Assembly (NCBI RefSeq): GCF_041224425.1
Contig: NZ_JBGFGL010000080.1
Location: forward strand, 186,001 to 250,000
Direction of reading: 5' to 3'
Length of the DNA stretch: 64,000 bases
Origin: Psychroserpens sp041224425
GTDB taxonomy: Bacteria > Bacteroidota > Bacteroidia > Flavobacteriales > Flavobacteriaceae
Both the position numbers and the translations under genes were made by a program. A model generated the notes under the pieces. It had not been told where the DNA came from and made no database searches. It worked only from the letters and a program-made list of their open reading frames with translations. Each line of letters begins with the position of its first letter. Within the stretch, counting starts at the first letter, position 1. This document shows positions 46,221 through 57,000 of the stretch, in pieces.

Positions 46221-48227
46221 TTATTGTTTGATAAACTTTTGGGTTTTGATTTCATTATTTGAAATAATTCTAAGAATATAATTGCCTGCACTTAAAGACG
46301 ATACATCAATAGATTCTGATTGTAACTTAGCATTTAAAACACGCTTCCCATTGATGTCAAAAACAGTATATATGGCATCGTTGGCCAAAGGCTGTATTGT
46401 TTTTATGTTTAATGTGTTATGCGTTGGAATAGGATAAATCACTAAATCACTAGTTAGAGATTCTTCAATACTTAACGTGGTATCACCTTCTACAACTTCC
46501 AAAGAGCCATTAATTGTTGGATTTGTTACAGTATCCACAATTCCTGAAGGCCAGTAAATAGTAACGCTATTAATAGTCGTATCAGAACCAATCCCAAAAT
46601 GTGTGTTTAAGGAGCTCATATATCTGAAACCATCACCTGCTTTAACGTCTCTAATTTGAGTGCCAGAAGGCGTATTGATTTCAACACGGGCACCAATACC
46701 ATTAATATTACTAACGACTCCAATAGTATGAATTTTTATCCAATTGTTGTTGGTGTCAGCATTGTTGAAATAAATAGATCCAGAGTTAAAAGCATCAATA
46801 TATCCATCGTTGTTCAAATCGCCATAAGCACCAGCTCCTGGGAATACGTTAGTATGAACACTAAACGTCATGTTTCCATTACCAAATAAAATATTCCCTC
46901 CCGAAACCAAGTCAAGATTACCATCATTATCGAAATCATAAGTTACGGTTTCTGTCGAAGTAAGCGTTAAATCGTTCACACCCGAACCAGCTGAAATATC
47001 GGTGAATACACCATTGGTATTAAGCATCAATTTATGGTCACCTGAACTAGCACCAACAAAAACATCCATGTCACCATCATTATCAAAATCACCCCAAGCA
47101 GATGACCACGTTTGCATAGGATCTGCTAATCCGATGGCGGCAGCATTTTCAGTATAATTACCTGACCCATCGTTAGTGTGCATTTGATTGGTTCTTCTAG
47201 CAGTTTCACCACCACATTTTGCAATGAAGAGGTCGAGGTCTCTATCGTTATCATAATCAATCCATATAGAACCATAATTACCACCTGAAGGGTAATCTCC
47301 AAGACCACCTTGATTGAACGTTAAGTTACCAGAACCATCATTGATGTAATACACATTTGGCGCAACGTCATGACACATAAAAGCATCTAGATGTCCGTCA
47401 TTGTTTATATCTGCAAAATTCGATCTTTGCGAGAACACATCCTCTGGTCCGGAAACTTCAACAAAACCGCTTCCCGTACCATCACTTCTCATGAATGTAA
47501 CTCCGTTTCCTGCGCCATAGACTAAATCTGTGTAACCGTCTCTATTATAATCGGCAGCACCTAAACTCCATGAAGGAAGGAAATCGGCATTAGAAGTGCC
47601 AATATCAATAGTTGTAAATCCACCTCCAGGATTTTGTTGTCTGATATTAACATTGTCTAAGGAAATAGACACAAGGTCATCAAGAAAATCACCATTCATA
47701 TCAACACAGCCATATCTGTAAGATCCAGAAGCTCCGGAAGAGGTTTGTGTAAATGTTACAGGAGTTGGTTCTGGAGCATTGGCAACCTCAAGACAAAAGG
47801 CCACATCAGAAAGTGCAGTACCCTCGAAATCATAAATTTGAATAACCAAATCATCACCAATATTCCAGCCACTAATTGTTTCACTGGCAAAAGTATCCGT
47901 ACACGCAATTTCATTTTGAGTTACCGCATCATAAACAACAATACCAGGGTTTCCAGGATTCTGAGATGAAAAAGCCAAACCAGTATCTGTAGCTGTCCAC
48001 GTAAAGAATTGGTCAAGACCTGAAGCCCTACACGAACCTTGAAGCCCACTATCTGTCGTACCGTCCGAAGAGAAAGGCAACACAAATGTGGCTGAAGAAC
48101 AACCAGTCCCTTCTGGAGAAGGTGTAATAGGAGTCGCACCAGCAAAATTATCATTAGCAGGCTGAGCCCATACCATTGTGCTGGATGCTAAAAAAGCAAA
48201 AGCAATTAAAAGTATTTTTGTTTTCAT
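46221..48227 (-). CDS. T9SS protein with FG-GAP and ASPIC/UnbV domains
   Basis: 668 residues. Signal peptide ending MVWAQ. A short N-terminal domain (20-150), FG-GAP/VCBS repeats (about 160-460; GCVDMNGDFLDDLVSI, FADINNDGHLDAFMCHD, AWGDFDNDGDMDVFVGA), ASPIC/UnbV (about 495-570; NNWIKIHTIGVVSNINGIGARVEI...VTIYWPSG), and a T9SS type A tail ending KTQKFIKQ. Long stretches are nearly identical to the paralogue at 43735-46143 (for example HKLM.N and GGNYGSIWIDYDNDRDLD), so the pair arose by tandem duplication with domain change at the N-terminus. The diheme cytochrome gene starts 30 bases upstream. Confidence 0.92.
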   Translation of the reverse strand: MKTKILLIAFAFLASSTMVWAQPANDNFAGATPITPSPEGTGCSSATFVLPFSSDGTTDSGLQGSCRASGLDQFFTWTATDTGLAFSSQNPGNPGIVVYDAVTQNEIACTDTFASETISGWNIGDDLVIQIYDFEGTALSDVAFCLEVANAPEPTPVTFTQTSSGASGSYRYGCVDMNGDFLDDLVSISLDNVNIRQQNPGGGFTTIDIGTSNADFLPSWSLGAADYNRDGYTDLVYGAGNGVTFMRSDGTGSGFVEVSGPEDVFSQRSNFADINNDGHLDAFMCHDVAPNVYYINDGSGNLTFNQGGLGDYPSGGNYGSIWIDYDNDRDLDLFIAKCGGETARRTNQMHTNDGSGNYTENAAAIGLADPMQTWSSAWGDFDNDGDMDVFVGASSGDHKLMLNTNGVFTDISAGSGVNDLTLTSTETVTYDFDNDGNLDLVSGGNILFGNGNMTFSVHTNVFPGAGAYGDLNNDGYIDAFNSGSIYFNNADTNNNWIKIHTIGVVSNINGIGARVEINTPSGTQIRDVKAGDGFRYMSSLNTHFGIGSDTTINSVTIYWPSGIVDTVTNPTINGSLEVVEGDTTLSIEESLTSDLVIYPIPTHNTLNIKTIQPLANDAIYTVFDINGKRVLNAKLQSESIDVSSLSAGNYILRIISNNEIKTQKFIKQ

Positions 48228-48257
48228 AATTATATTTTGTTTGTAAATTTTATTAAA

Positions 48258-49664
48258 CTATTCGCACTCTCCGTCAAGAGCATTTATCCACTCCTCAATG
48301 AGTCTTACACCTTCAACATGTTGAAGGGTTCTTCCTAAAAGCGGCATTCTATATTGTTCTTCTGTTGAGCTGACTCTAAAAAACAGAATAGATCTATCTA
48401 TACGTCCTTTAGCGACAATATGTGTATTAGGAGGAATTTGCGTGTCTGGAGTCACACAAACCCCTTTGTTTACATCGTCATCATTTTCATTAAAGGCAAA
48501 ACGCATCGGTCTGTATTCACAATAGCTCTCTTCCGAATGGCAATGTGCACAATTAATATCCAGATAAGAACGAACCCTTAACTCAAGAGGTAAAGATTCA
48601 TCTTCCCAATCTACTGTTGTGTCTATATTAGATGGATAATTACCGTCAAGATAACCAACATCAACCCATTTATTCAATTGGTTAGAAGTTCCACCGATAT
48701 AATCATAATTTTTATTTAAGTTTTGTGGCTTAGGACCAATAGGAACAGGAGTCCCAAACTTGTTGTGGCAAGAAAAGCACTCATTTCGAGAAGGAATTCT
48801 GTAATGAACAGATTTTGGGTTTCCTTCATCATCAATCCAGTCAATATCAATAAAACTACCATTATCTGAGAAAGTAGCTTCTGTTTGCTCATCATTCCAA
48901 ACATATTTTGCAAAATCCCAACCATCTTCTGTCATAAACATCAATCGCGTTTCGACGATTCTTGTTGTAGATGCTGGAACAGAATTGTTTACTTGCTGAA
49001 CATTGTCATAAAAAAAGTTCTTTATCAGCATGGCTCCAACCGGAAAATCTAATGCTGTATAATCGTTCACGTAAGAAGCCTTTAAATTATCAGGCATCCA
49101 AACAAAACGCTTTTTGTGGGCATAATCGCTAAACAGAGGAGAGTTTATATCATAAGGCAACACTCCCGCTACAGGTTCTAGATTTTTTAAATCACCTTCA
49201 AAGAAATTGTATTCTGATAAGGTTTGGTAAGGCAGTTCTTCAGGATTGTACACAACTAGTGTTCTTGGAGTAACTGTAATGTGTACATCTTCAGTAGCAC
49301 AAACAGCAGGTGTAGCATTATTGCAAATAGTATATGTAAAACTATCCTCTCCTACAAAATCAGTGTTTGGCGTATATGTGACGACATCATCAAAAGAATC
49401 ATTTGGTGTATTGTTGGAATCTAACACGACCACAGTTCCATGCATTGCAACTGAAACGGTCAAGGCACCATTATTTGGCAAGTTTGTGTCGTTGTTCAAA
49501 ACATCAATTTCTATAGAATTGTTCTGAACGACTTCAACGTTATCAACAGTAGTTTCGATAACCAAAGGGATATAATTGTTGTTATTACTGTCGTCTTCAG
49601 CACAAGAGTGAATGGAAAAAACCACCACACAAAATAACATGAGTTTTAAGTAATTCTTTAGCAT
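48258..49664 (-). CDS. Ig-like diheme c-type cytochrome lipoprotein
   Basis: 468 residues. Lipobox FSIHSC. Residues about 38-130 form a cadherin/Ig-like domain (NDTNLPNNGALTVSV...FVGEDSFTYTICNNA). The C-terminal part has two haem-c attachment sites, CFSCH (in RNECFSCHNKFGTP) and CAHCH (in DINCAHCHSEE), as in the SO2930-type diheme cytochromes. It would be exported and carry electrons at the cell surface. It is the first gene of a unit with the FG-GAP pair, and no cytochrome-maturation gene is nearby. Confidence 0.85.
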   Translation of the reverse strand: MLKNYLKLMLFCVVVFSIHSCAEDDSNNNNYIPLVIETTVDNVEVVQNNSIEIDVLNNDTNLPNNGALTVSVAMHGTVVVLDSNNTPNDSFDDVVTYTPNTDFVGEDSFTYTICNNATPAVCATEDVHITVTPRTLVVYNPEELPYQTLSEYNFFEGDLKNLEPVAGVLPYDINSPLFSDYAHKKRFVWMPDNLKASYVNDYTALDFPVGAMLIKNFFYDNVQQVNNSVPASTTRIVETRLMFMTEDGWDFAKYVWNDEQTEATFSDNGSFIDIDWIDDEGNPKSVHYRIPSRNECFSCHNKFGTPVPIGPKPQNLNKNYDYIGGTSNQLNKWVDVGYLDGNYPSNIDTTVDWEDESLPLELRVRSYLDINCAHCHSEESYCEYRPMRFAFNENDDDVNKGVCVTPDTQIPPNTHIVAKGRIDRSILFFRVSSTEEQYRMPLLGRTLQHVEGVRLIEEWINALDGECE

Positions 49665-49852
49665 CTACAGTAAAATTTGGAAAGTAAATATAAACACAAT
49701 CACAGTATTGAAACAATTATTTAGATGTAATACGCTTTTTATCAGTCAACAAGAACACCTTTCTACAATTAAAAACTGCAATCAAAATATTCGAGTGAAT
49801 ATATAAACAGACGTTTATATAACAACTCAAAAAGAAAAAACCCTAACTGTTT

Positions 49853-50842
49853 TTACAATAATTTTTTAGAAACTAAATATTCTGCAATCTGAATGGTGTT
49901 TGTTGCTGCCCCTTTTCTTAGATTATCACTAACAATCCATAGGTTCAGTGAGTTGGGTTGAGAACCGTCACGTCTAATTCTTCCAACAAAAACATCATCT
50001 TTACCGTGAGCGAAAATAGGCATGGGATAGGTGTTCGCGTCGATATTGTCTTGTAATACAACTCCAGGTGTCTCATCAAGGATATTTCGGATGTCATTCA
50101 TAGAGTAATCCTGCTCAAACTCTACATTCACAGCTTCACTATGACCTCCAGAAGTAGGGATTCTAACAGCAGTTGCGGTAACGGCTATGGTTCTGTCATC
50201 TAATATTTTTTGGGTTTCCCGAACCAACTTCATTTCTTCCTTGGTGTAACCGTTTTCTTCAAACACATCGCAATGCGGAATGGCATTTTGATGAATAGGA
50301 TAATGATAAGCCATTTCTCCTTTAATACCAGCCAGTTCATTTTCCAATTGTTTGATAGCTTTTGCTCCAGTCCCCGAAATGGATTGGTAGGTTGAAACCA
50401 CAATACGTTTGATTTTGTATTTTTTGTGTAATGGCGCTAAAACCATAACCATTTGAATGGTTGAACAGTTAGGATTGGCAATGATTTTGTCTGTTTTTGA
50501 AAGCGTAGAAGCATTAATTTCAGGAACTACTAATTGTTTGTCATGGTCCATGCGCCAAGCTGAAGAATTATCAATAACGGTAATACCAGCTTCAGCAAAT
50601 TTTGGAGCCCACTCCAAAGAGGTTGCTCCACCTGCAGAAAATAAGGCCACTTTAGGTTTTGCTTCTATGGCATCTTGAATGCTAACAATCTTAATCGTTT
50701 TGTTTTTGAATAAGATGGTTTTTCCAACAGACCTTTCAGAGGCTACGGGAATTAATTCTGTTACTGGAAAATCTCTTTCCTCTAGAACTTTTAACATTAC
50801 TTGGCCAACCAGACCAGTGGCACCAACGACAGCAACTTTCAT
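49853..50842 (-). CDS. asd: Aspartate-semialdehyde dehydrogenase
   Basis: 329 residues. NADP-binding VVGATGLVGQVMLKVL, catalytic Cys in ANPNCSTIQMV, His in TSGGHSEAVNVEFE. It reduces aspartyl phosphate to the semialdehyde for lysine, diaminopimelate, threonine and methionine. Separate unit downstream of mscL, from which a terminator divides it. Confidence 0.96.
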   Translation of the reverse strand: MKVAVVGATGLVGQVMLKVLEERDFPVTELIPVASERSVGKTILFKNKTIKIVSIQDAIEAKPKVALFSAGGATSLEWAPKFAEAGITVIDNSSAWRMDHDKQLVVPEINASTLSKTDKIIANPNCSTIQMVMVLAPLHKKYKIKRIVVSTYQSISGTGAKAIKQLENELAGIKGEMAYHYPIHQNAIPHCDVFEENGYTKEEMKLVRETQKILDDRTIAVTATAVRIPTSGGHSEAVNVEFEQDYSMNDIRNILDETPGVVLQDNIDANTYPMPIFAHGKDDVFVGRIRRDGSQPNSLNLWIVSDNLRKGAATNTIQIAEYLVSKKLL

Positions 50843-50896
50843 TGTAAATATTTTAGGATAACAAAAGTAGGTATTTATTCAATTAATCAATTAAAA

Positions 50897-50921
50897 AAAC
50901 CACCTCAAAACGAGGTGGTTT
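50897..50921 (-). terminator. Terminator of mscL
   Basis: Minus strand: AAACCACCTC-GTTTT-GAGGTGGTTT then TTTT, a 10-bp perfect stem 37 bases after the mscL stop. Confidence 0.9.
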
Positions 50922-50957
50922 AAATGATTAGAATATGTATTGTAGCGATTGGCTATA

Positions 50958-51359
50958 TTATTTTTTCAGCAAGTCCCTGATTTCAGTTAATAAATCATTG
51001 TCTGAAGGACCAGCAGGTGCAGCAGGCGCAGGAGGTGTTTTTGTTTTGTTGTATGCTTTAACAATCATAAACAATACAAATCCAACGGTGATTAAATTAA
51101 TAATTGCATTGACCCATTTACCGTACATAACTGCATTTTCTGGTTTGGTCACTGTTCCATCAGCCGCAACAACAGCTTCATCTAAAACAATTTTCATATC
51201 GGCAAAATCTAATCCGCCTGCAAAATGACCAACAATTGGCATCATTATGTCAGACACAAAGCCATTTACCACTAAACCAACAGCTCCAGCAAGAATAACC
51301 GCTACAGCTAAATCAATGACATTTCCTGTCATTATAAAATTTTTGAATTCTTTAAACAT
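50958..51359 (-). CDS. mscL: Large-conductance mechanosensitive channel
   Basis: 133 residues: FKNFIMTGNVIDLAVAVILAGAVGLVVNGFVSDIMMPIVG is split over the first helix and gate; a second helix (about 85-108) and an Ala/Pro-rich cytoplasmic tail (PPAPAAPAGPSDNDLLTEIRDLLKK) follow. It opens under membrane tension to release solutes on osmotic downshift. Confidence 0.96.
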   Translation of the reverse strand: MFKEFKNFIMTGNVIDLAVAVILAGAVGLVVNGFVSDIMMPIVGHFAGGLDFADMKIVLDEAVVAADGTVTKPENAVMYGKWVNAIINLITVGFVLFMIVKAYNKTKTPPAPAAPAGPSDNDLLTEIRDLLKK

Positions 51360-51433
51360 AGTTTTATAGTATTAAGTTAGTTATATAAGACCCTAAAGTA
51401 ATAAAAAAAGTCACATCTTTAACGGGAAGCGCT

Positions 51434-52543
51434 TTAATTTCCAATAAAACAGCGCTTTACACGTTGTGAAATAGCAGTAATAATTTCGTAGGATATGGTG
51501 TTGGCTGATTTAGAGAACTCGGTTGCTGAGGGCTGCTTTCCAAAAACTATCACCTCATCCCCTTCTTTACAGTCAATATCAGTAATGTCAACCATGATCA
51601 TGTCCATACAAACATTACCAATAATTTGAGCTTGCTTATTGTTGATGGTGACGAAGCCTTTACCTTTTCCATATTGCCTCCCAATACCATCAGCATGACC
51701 AATTGGAATAGTAGCTGTTCGCGTAGTCCTTTCACTTATAAAAGCTCTGTTGTAACCCACACTTTCTCCTTTTTCAATGAGGTGGATTTGGGAAATGATA
51801 GACTTTAAAGTAGCAATAGGTATTAGGTTTTTGTCTTCTTCTTTTGAATTCCCAAAACCGTAGAGTCCAATGCCAGTTCTTACCATATCGAAATGGGCTT
51901 CAGGATAGTTTAAAATCCCTGAGGTATTACACATGTGTAATAGAGGTTGGTAGCCGATTTGTCTTGAAAAACTTTCAGCAATACCTTTAAAGGTCTTTAT
52001 TTGATTTATCGTGAATTCTCTTTCAGACAAGTCTTCGCTTGCGGCTAGATGTGAGAATATAGATTTTACCTTAACGGCATTTGTGGCTTTAAGTCTTTGA
52101 ACGATATACTCGACATCATTTTCCCAAAATCCCAAACGATTCAAACCGGTATTGAATTTAACATGGACAGGGTAATTAGATTGTTTCTGATCTTGAGCTG
52201 AAGCCATGAATTCGTTTAACACCTTTGCACTGTATAAACATGGCTCAAGACATCTATCAATAAGGGTTTTAAAGTTTACGGCTTGTGGATGCAGTACCAT
52301 TATTGGCGTTTTAATTCCTGCGTTTCTCAGTGCAACACCTTCAGAAGTATAGGCCACAGCAAAATAATCAATATTTAAATCTTGTAGATAATTGGCAATG
52401 GTATTGGCATCACTTCCATAAGCAAATGCTTTAACCACAGCTAAGACCTTAGTGTTTTTTGAAACTTTCGACTTAAGGTATTCAAAATTGTGCTTCAGTG
52501 CATTTAAATCGATTTCCAATATGGTTTCCTGTGCTTTAGGCAT
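51434..52543 (-). CDS. alr: Alanine racemase
   Basis: 369 residues. PLP lysine in VLAVVKAFAYGSDA (about residue 38) and the catalytic Tyr in KGESVGYNRAF (about 266). It makes D-alanine for peptidoglycan. It overlaps the end of tdk by 8 bases, indicating a tdk-alr operon, a common Bacteroidota pair. Confidence 0.95.
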   Translation of the reverse strand: MPKAQETILEIDLNALKHNFEYLKSKVSKNTKVLAVVKAFAYGSDANTIANYLQDLNIDYFAVAYTSEGVALRNAGIKTPIMVLHPQAVNFKTLIDRCLEPCLYSAKVLNEFMASAQDQKQSNYPVHVKFNTGLNRLGFWENDVEYIVQRLKATNAVKVKSIFSHLAASEDLSEREFTINQIKTFKGIAESFSRQIGYQPLLHMCNTSGILNYPEAHFDMVRTGIGLYGFGNSKEEDKNLIPIATLKSIISQIHLIEKGESVGYNRAFISERTTRTATIPIGHADGIGRQYGKGKGFVTINNKQAQIIGNVCMDMIMVDITDIDCKEGDEVIVFGKQPSATEFSKSANTISYEIITAISQRVKRCFIGN

Positions 52544-53183
52544 TGGAATTTTTTTTCTTGGAGGTCACTTCTTCAGCATCATTAACCTTCATGTTTCTCA
52601 CTTTATCACGAAGCATAGCTTTGTAAAATGCAGCCCGACTTAGAGGTTCATATTCATCAACTTCACCGAGAAGAACCAAATTGTCACTTTTGGATTTTCG
52701 ATAACTATATTGAGCAAGATTTCCTGTTCGTGTACAAATGGCATGAACTTTAGTTACATATTCTGCAGTAGCCATTAAGTTTGGCATTGGACCAAAAGGG
52801 TTTCCTTTAAAATCCATATCAAGACCAGCAACAATAACGCGTACCCCTTTATTGGCCAGATCATTGCAGACGCGCACAATTTCATCATCAAAAAACTGGG
52901 CTTCATCAATACCCACCACATCACAGCCATCTGCAAGAATAGGAATGTTTGCTGCAGCAGGAACAGGTGTGGAACGTATTTCATTAGAATCGTGAGAAAC
53001 TACCATTTCTTCATCATAACGCACATCAATGGCAGGCTTAAAGATCTCTACTTTTTGTCTAGCGAATTTTGCGCGCTTGAGCCTGCGGATCAATTCTTCT
53101 GTTTTTCCAGAGAACATTGAGCCGCAAATCACTTCTATCCATCCAAATTGTTCTTTGTGATTTACTGTATTTTCAAGAAACAT
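52536..53183 (-). CDS. tdk: Thymidine kinase, type II
   Basis: 215 residues. P-loop GSMFSGKTEELIRRL, the DEAQFF Walker B segment, and the lasso with TRTGNLAQYSYRKSK. The zinc ribbon that closes this fold in other bacteria is degenerate here: only one Cys in HAICTRTG and SRAAFYK in place of the second pair, as in other Bacteroidota. It phosphorylates thymidine in nucleotide salvage. Coupled to alr. Confidence 0.94.
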   Translation of the reverse strand: MFLENTVNHKEQFGWIEVICGSMFSGKTEELIRRLKRAKFARQKVEIFKPAIDVRYDEEMVVSHDSNEIRSTPVPAAANIPILADGCDVVGIDEAQFFDDEIVRVCNDLANKGVRVIVAGLDMDFKGNPFGPMPNLMATAEYVTKVHAICTRTGNLAQYSYRKSKSDNLVLLGEVDEYEPLSRAAFYKAMLRDKVRNMKVNDAEEVTSKKKNSNA

Positions 53184-53286
53184 TTTGTAATTTTAACACT
53201 AAAGTAAACGGTTCGTCCGTTTTGCATAAAGGTGGCGTAAATTTATTAAAAAACAAAAGCATTAATTCGTTTTAAAAATAAAAGTT

Positions 53287-54015
53287 ATGAAGAAGAAGTT
53301 AGAATCTGAATTAATAAGCATTGCACATAGAATATTGAAGCTGAAAGGCAAGGAGGATGTTGCAAAAATGCATGCTGAGGTTGCTGTTTTATATGAAAAA
53401 CTAAGTGTGCTTAAGTTTGCAAATGAAAACTTTGAAGGCGATTTGCCTACGATAGGAAGTAACTCTTCCTTTTTTGGGATGCTAGACACAGCTTTTAACA
53501 ATAAAGTAAGCGACAACATTGAGATTGAAGATCGTATTTATATAAATCTTGATGAAAAAGAAGATGATCAAATTTATGAGCCTGTGATGCAAAAAATAAA
53601 GGATATGGTGGCTCAGATGCCTGAAGATGAATCTAAAGGTGATCAGGTGGTTAAAGCCACTATTACTAGAGAAAACCCAAAGGAAACTCATATAGAAGAT
53701 ATCACTGCAGGTTTTGAGGAGATTCCAGAGTTTGAACCGGTTTCTGAAGCCAATAAACGCACCTCTCTTAATGACAAGCTTAAAACAGGCACATTAAACA
53801 TTGGCTTAAATGATAAACTGGCATACATAAAGCACTTGTTCAACGGTCAGTCTGAAGATTACGACCGCGTCGTATCTCAACTAAACACCACCCAAACATT
53901 TGATGATGCAAAACGCTTTATCAATGATATTGTAAAACCAGATTATAATGATTGGTCTGGAAAAGAAGATTTGGAAAGTCGTTTTTTAGAAGCAGTCGAG
54001 CGTAAGTTTGCTTAA
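53287..54015 (+). CDS. Conserved hypothetical cytoplasmic protein
   Basis: 242 residues; family not recognised by name. No signal peptide or membrane helix. The N-terminal ~45 residues are a charged helix (SELISIAHRILKLKGKEDVAKMHAEVAVLYEKL); the middle is acidic; the end (about 170-240, LNDKLAYIKHLFNGQSEDYDRVVSQLN...FINDIVKPDYNDWSGKED) is helical and conserved-looking in style. Divergent from tdk and convergent with the CHU_C gene, 4 bases overlapping. Confidence 0.75.
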   Translation: MKKKLESELISIAHRILKLKGKEDVAKMHAEVAVLYEKLSVLKFANENFEGDLPTIGSNSSFFGMLDTAFNNKVSDNIEIEDRIYINLDEKEDDQIYEPVMQKIKDMVAQMPEDESKGDQVVKATITRENPKETHIEDITAGFEEIPEFEPVSEANKRTSLNDKLKTGTLNIGLNDKLAYIKHLFNGQSEDYDRVVSQLNTTQTFDDAKRFINDIVKPDYNDWSGKEDLESRFLEAVERKFA

Positions 54016-57000
54016 TAATTGAGATATACCCAACCTACAATTGGTTTGGTGTCATCAGAAACCTGTAAGATGTAAAAGTACGTTCCGACAGGCAACCGTT
54101 TGTTACTTTGTGGAAGGCCTCTATTTGCAATTCCCTGCCAATCATTTTTATAATCACGCGTTTGATAAATCAGAGTACCATAACGGTTATAGATATCTAA
54201 CCGATTCTCTGGGTATAATTCAATACAAGGAATGTAAAACACATCATTGGAACCGTCGCCATTTGGAGACAAGCCTTCTGACACATCCAAGCAATTGTTC
54301 ACGATTGTTTCGGCATAAGCACTGTTATTGCTATCATTTCTATCTATTTCATTGACGGAATTTAATAGAGCGGTATTTGTTAAGTTTTCATTTGATACAA
54401 CCCGAACATTAAGCGTTAAGCTTTCAGACTGGTTAGGGTCTAACAATGGAATGCTCCAAATATTGGAACCGTTGTTGAAGCTTCCTGAACTAACCGAATG
54501 CGATAGGTACTGGTAACCGCTTGGGAGGTCTTCAAAAAGCGCAATGTTTGTTGCCGAAGTTGTTCCAATGTTTGTAGCACTTACCAGAAATGAAACTTCA
54601 TCAAATAAGGACACGGTTTGCTGAGACACACTCTTTAAAACTTGAATATCAACATTGGTGGTGTCTTCCAAGACATTTAAGGTTGCTGTTGTTTGTGTGG
54701 TATCAATATTGTTTTGATTTGTAAAATTCGAATGATCATTCACATAAGAACCTATTGAATCTGAAGTAACTTGTACTGAGAACGTACAACTATCAACACC
54801 TTCAGGGAAAGCTAAATCGGTCACACCCACAAATTGATCTCCAACAGTTCCCAAAAATGTTGCTGTACAACCATTAGACTCGACCCATTCAGGCATACCA
54901 GTTAAATAAATGGAACTGCCAAGATTATCGGTGAATGAAATTTCAGTTTGTGAGGGATTTGTTGCCAAGTTATGAATCGTAAATGTTAAGGTGCTTTCAT
55001 AACCAACATAGATGGTTTCTGGATTGTAGCTTTTTTGAAGGACAGGAGAAATAATTTGAGCACTACTAATAGAAACATTGGTTCCAGGCGTAATCTCCTC
55101 ATTGTTTATGGCACTTGGAAAGACTTCAGCAGTATTATTGAAAACACCTCCATAGCTTGGAGCGGTAACAGGAATTAAAATTCTAATGGTTGAGCCAGCA
55201 TCAATAAAAGGAATTGTTCCACTTATCGTAGAACCAGTAACATCAAAACTATTGATACAAGTAGCATTTCCATTTTCAATCTGACATGTTGGTGGACCAG
55301 CGATAGTAAATACTGAATTAAGAGTGTTTGAAAATGCCGCATCTATAGCTGCTGAACTATTATTGCTATTGGTAATATCAACAACCCAATTGAAATTGGA
55401 ATTAATAGGAATGGTAGATACGGATGGAAAGGTTTGAATAAGTAAATCAACACAAGGCGTGAAAAAGGTTGTAACCGAAGCCGTATTATTGGAGCTGTTT
55501 CCATCAGGAACGCCATCAAAGGATCCAACACTAACAGTATTTATTACAGGGATTGGATCCACATCACAGTTCGGAATCCAGGAATGCACACTTCGAAACG
55601 TTACAGTGGCTCCCGAAGGCATAAACCAACCATCTTCTTGAGTGATTTCCCAAAATGTCTGGTCTTCTGAAGCTTGATCGATTTCAATATCGATATTTTG
55701 AATAGAAATGGTTCCGCAGTTAGCTCCACCTGAAGCCGAGACACATTCTACGCTTCTTAAGACACCAACAGAACCTGGCTCAACACTACTATATACATCT
55801 GTTAAGGTCATAAAGGTGTCTTCGTCTCCAATATTGCTTGCTGTAATCTCATAGGTTACATCACCCCAAGGCATAGGATCTTGATCTGAACCTCCTAAGG
55901 GCAACTCGGGACTAACCTGAGTTTTTGTAACAGTCATATCTGAAAAAGGACATTGCTCTACAGGAATTAAAACCACATAATCATCATCAAAATTATTGCT
56001 GTAATCAATATCTATTACATCATCTGGAATAATGTTAATTGCACTTCTTGTTTGAGATGTATATAAGGTTGGGTTTGGACTACAGTCTGGTTCCACATAA
56101 TTCAAAACGGTTTCAACAACAATGGTTGATCCTGGAGGAAAATCAAAATTATTGGTGTTCCAGGAGTTGCCGTTTAAGCTAAAAGTCACATCGCTACAGT
56201 CTAATGTTCCAGTTGTTTCAGTACAGGTTACGCTAATAATATTCCATGATCCAGCGTTTGAGGTTAGGTTCTGTAGAAAAAAATGGGTCAATACATCAAA
56301 CGTTCCCAGATTATATACAGTTGTTTCAAAAATGACAACATCACTCCAATCACTTATACCGCCTCCAGATGGTTGAATAACTTCTGTAATTATAGCCAAA
56401 TCGGTTACCAAACAAGCTTCAGGAATTAAAAGAAGTGTATTGACAAGATTAGATTGATTCGATGAGAGGTTTTCATGATTCAATTCCATTTCAACATTGC
56501 TCTCGATATTTATAACATCTGGAGTTTCAGCGCAATCACCTTCAAAAAATTTCACAACAACTTCAATGGTGATTGTGCCATCAATTGGAAAAACAATTGA
56601 ATCACCAAACTCAAATATTTCTTCTCCAGCATCTATAGTATAGAGGCTTGTTTCGAATGGAATGTCATCAGGGCATTCTACACCATTGGTGGTGTTAAGA
56701 CAGGTTATGGATTGAATTTGTAAATCTGGCTCTCCATTTTCTACAGGATTACTGCGCATATTCATTTTAAAGGATTCCAGAGGAAAAGCAATAGCGCTGT
56801 TATTCGTAATTGTAAATTGATAGGTCACATCGTCTCCCCAAGCATTTATAGGAGTCCCTTCTAAAGGAGATATTTGATTTAATTCAACAATAAAATCGAT
56901 GTCTACATCAGTAATGTCAATAGAGATTATGGACTGGTTATTGGTTTCATCAACATCAGAAACACCTTCGGGAGGATATACAGTAACACTTGTAGCTACA

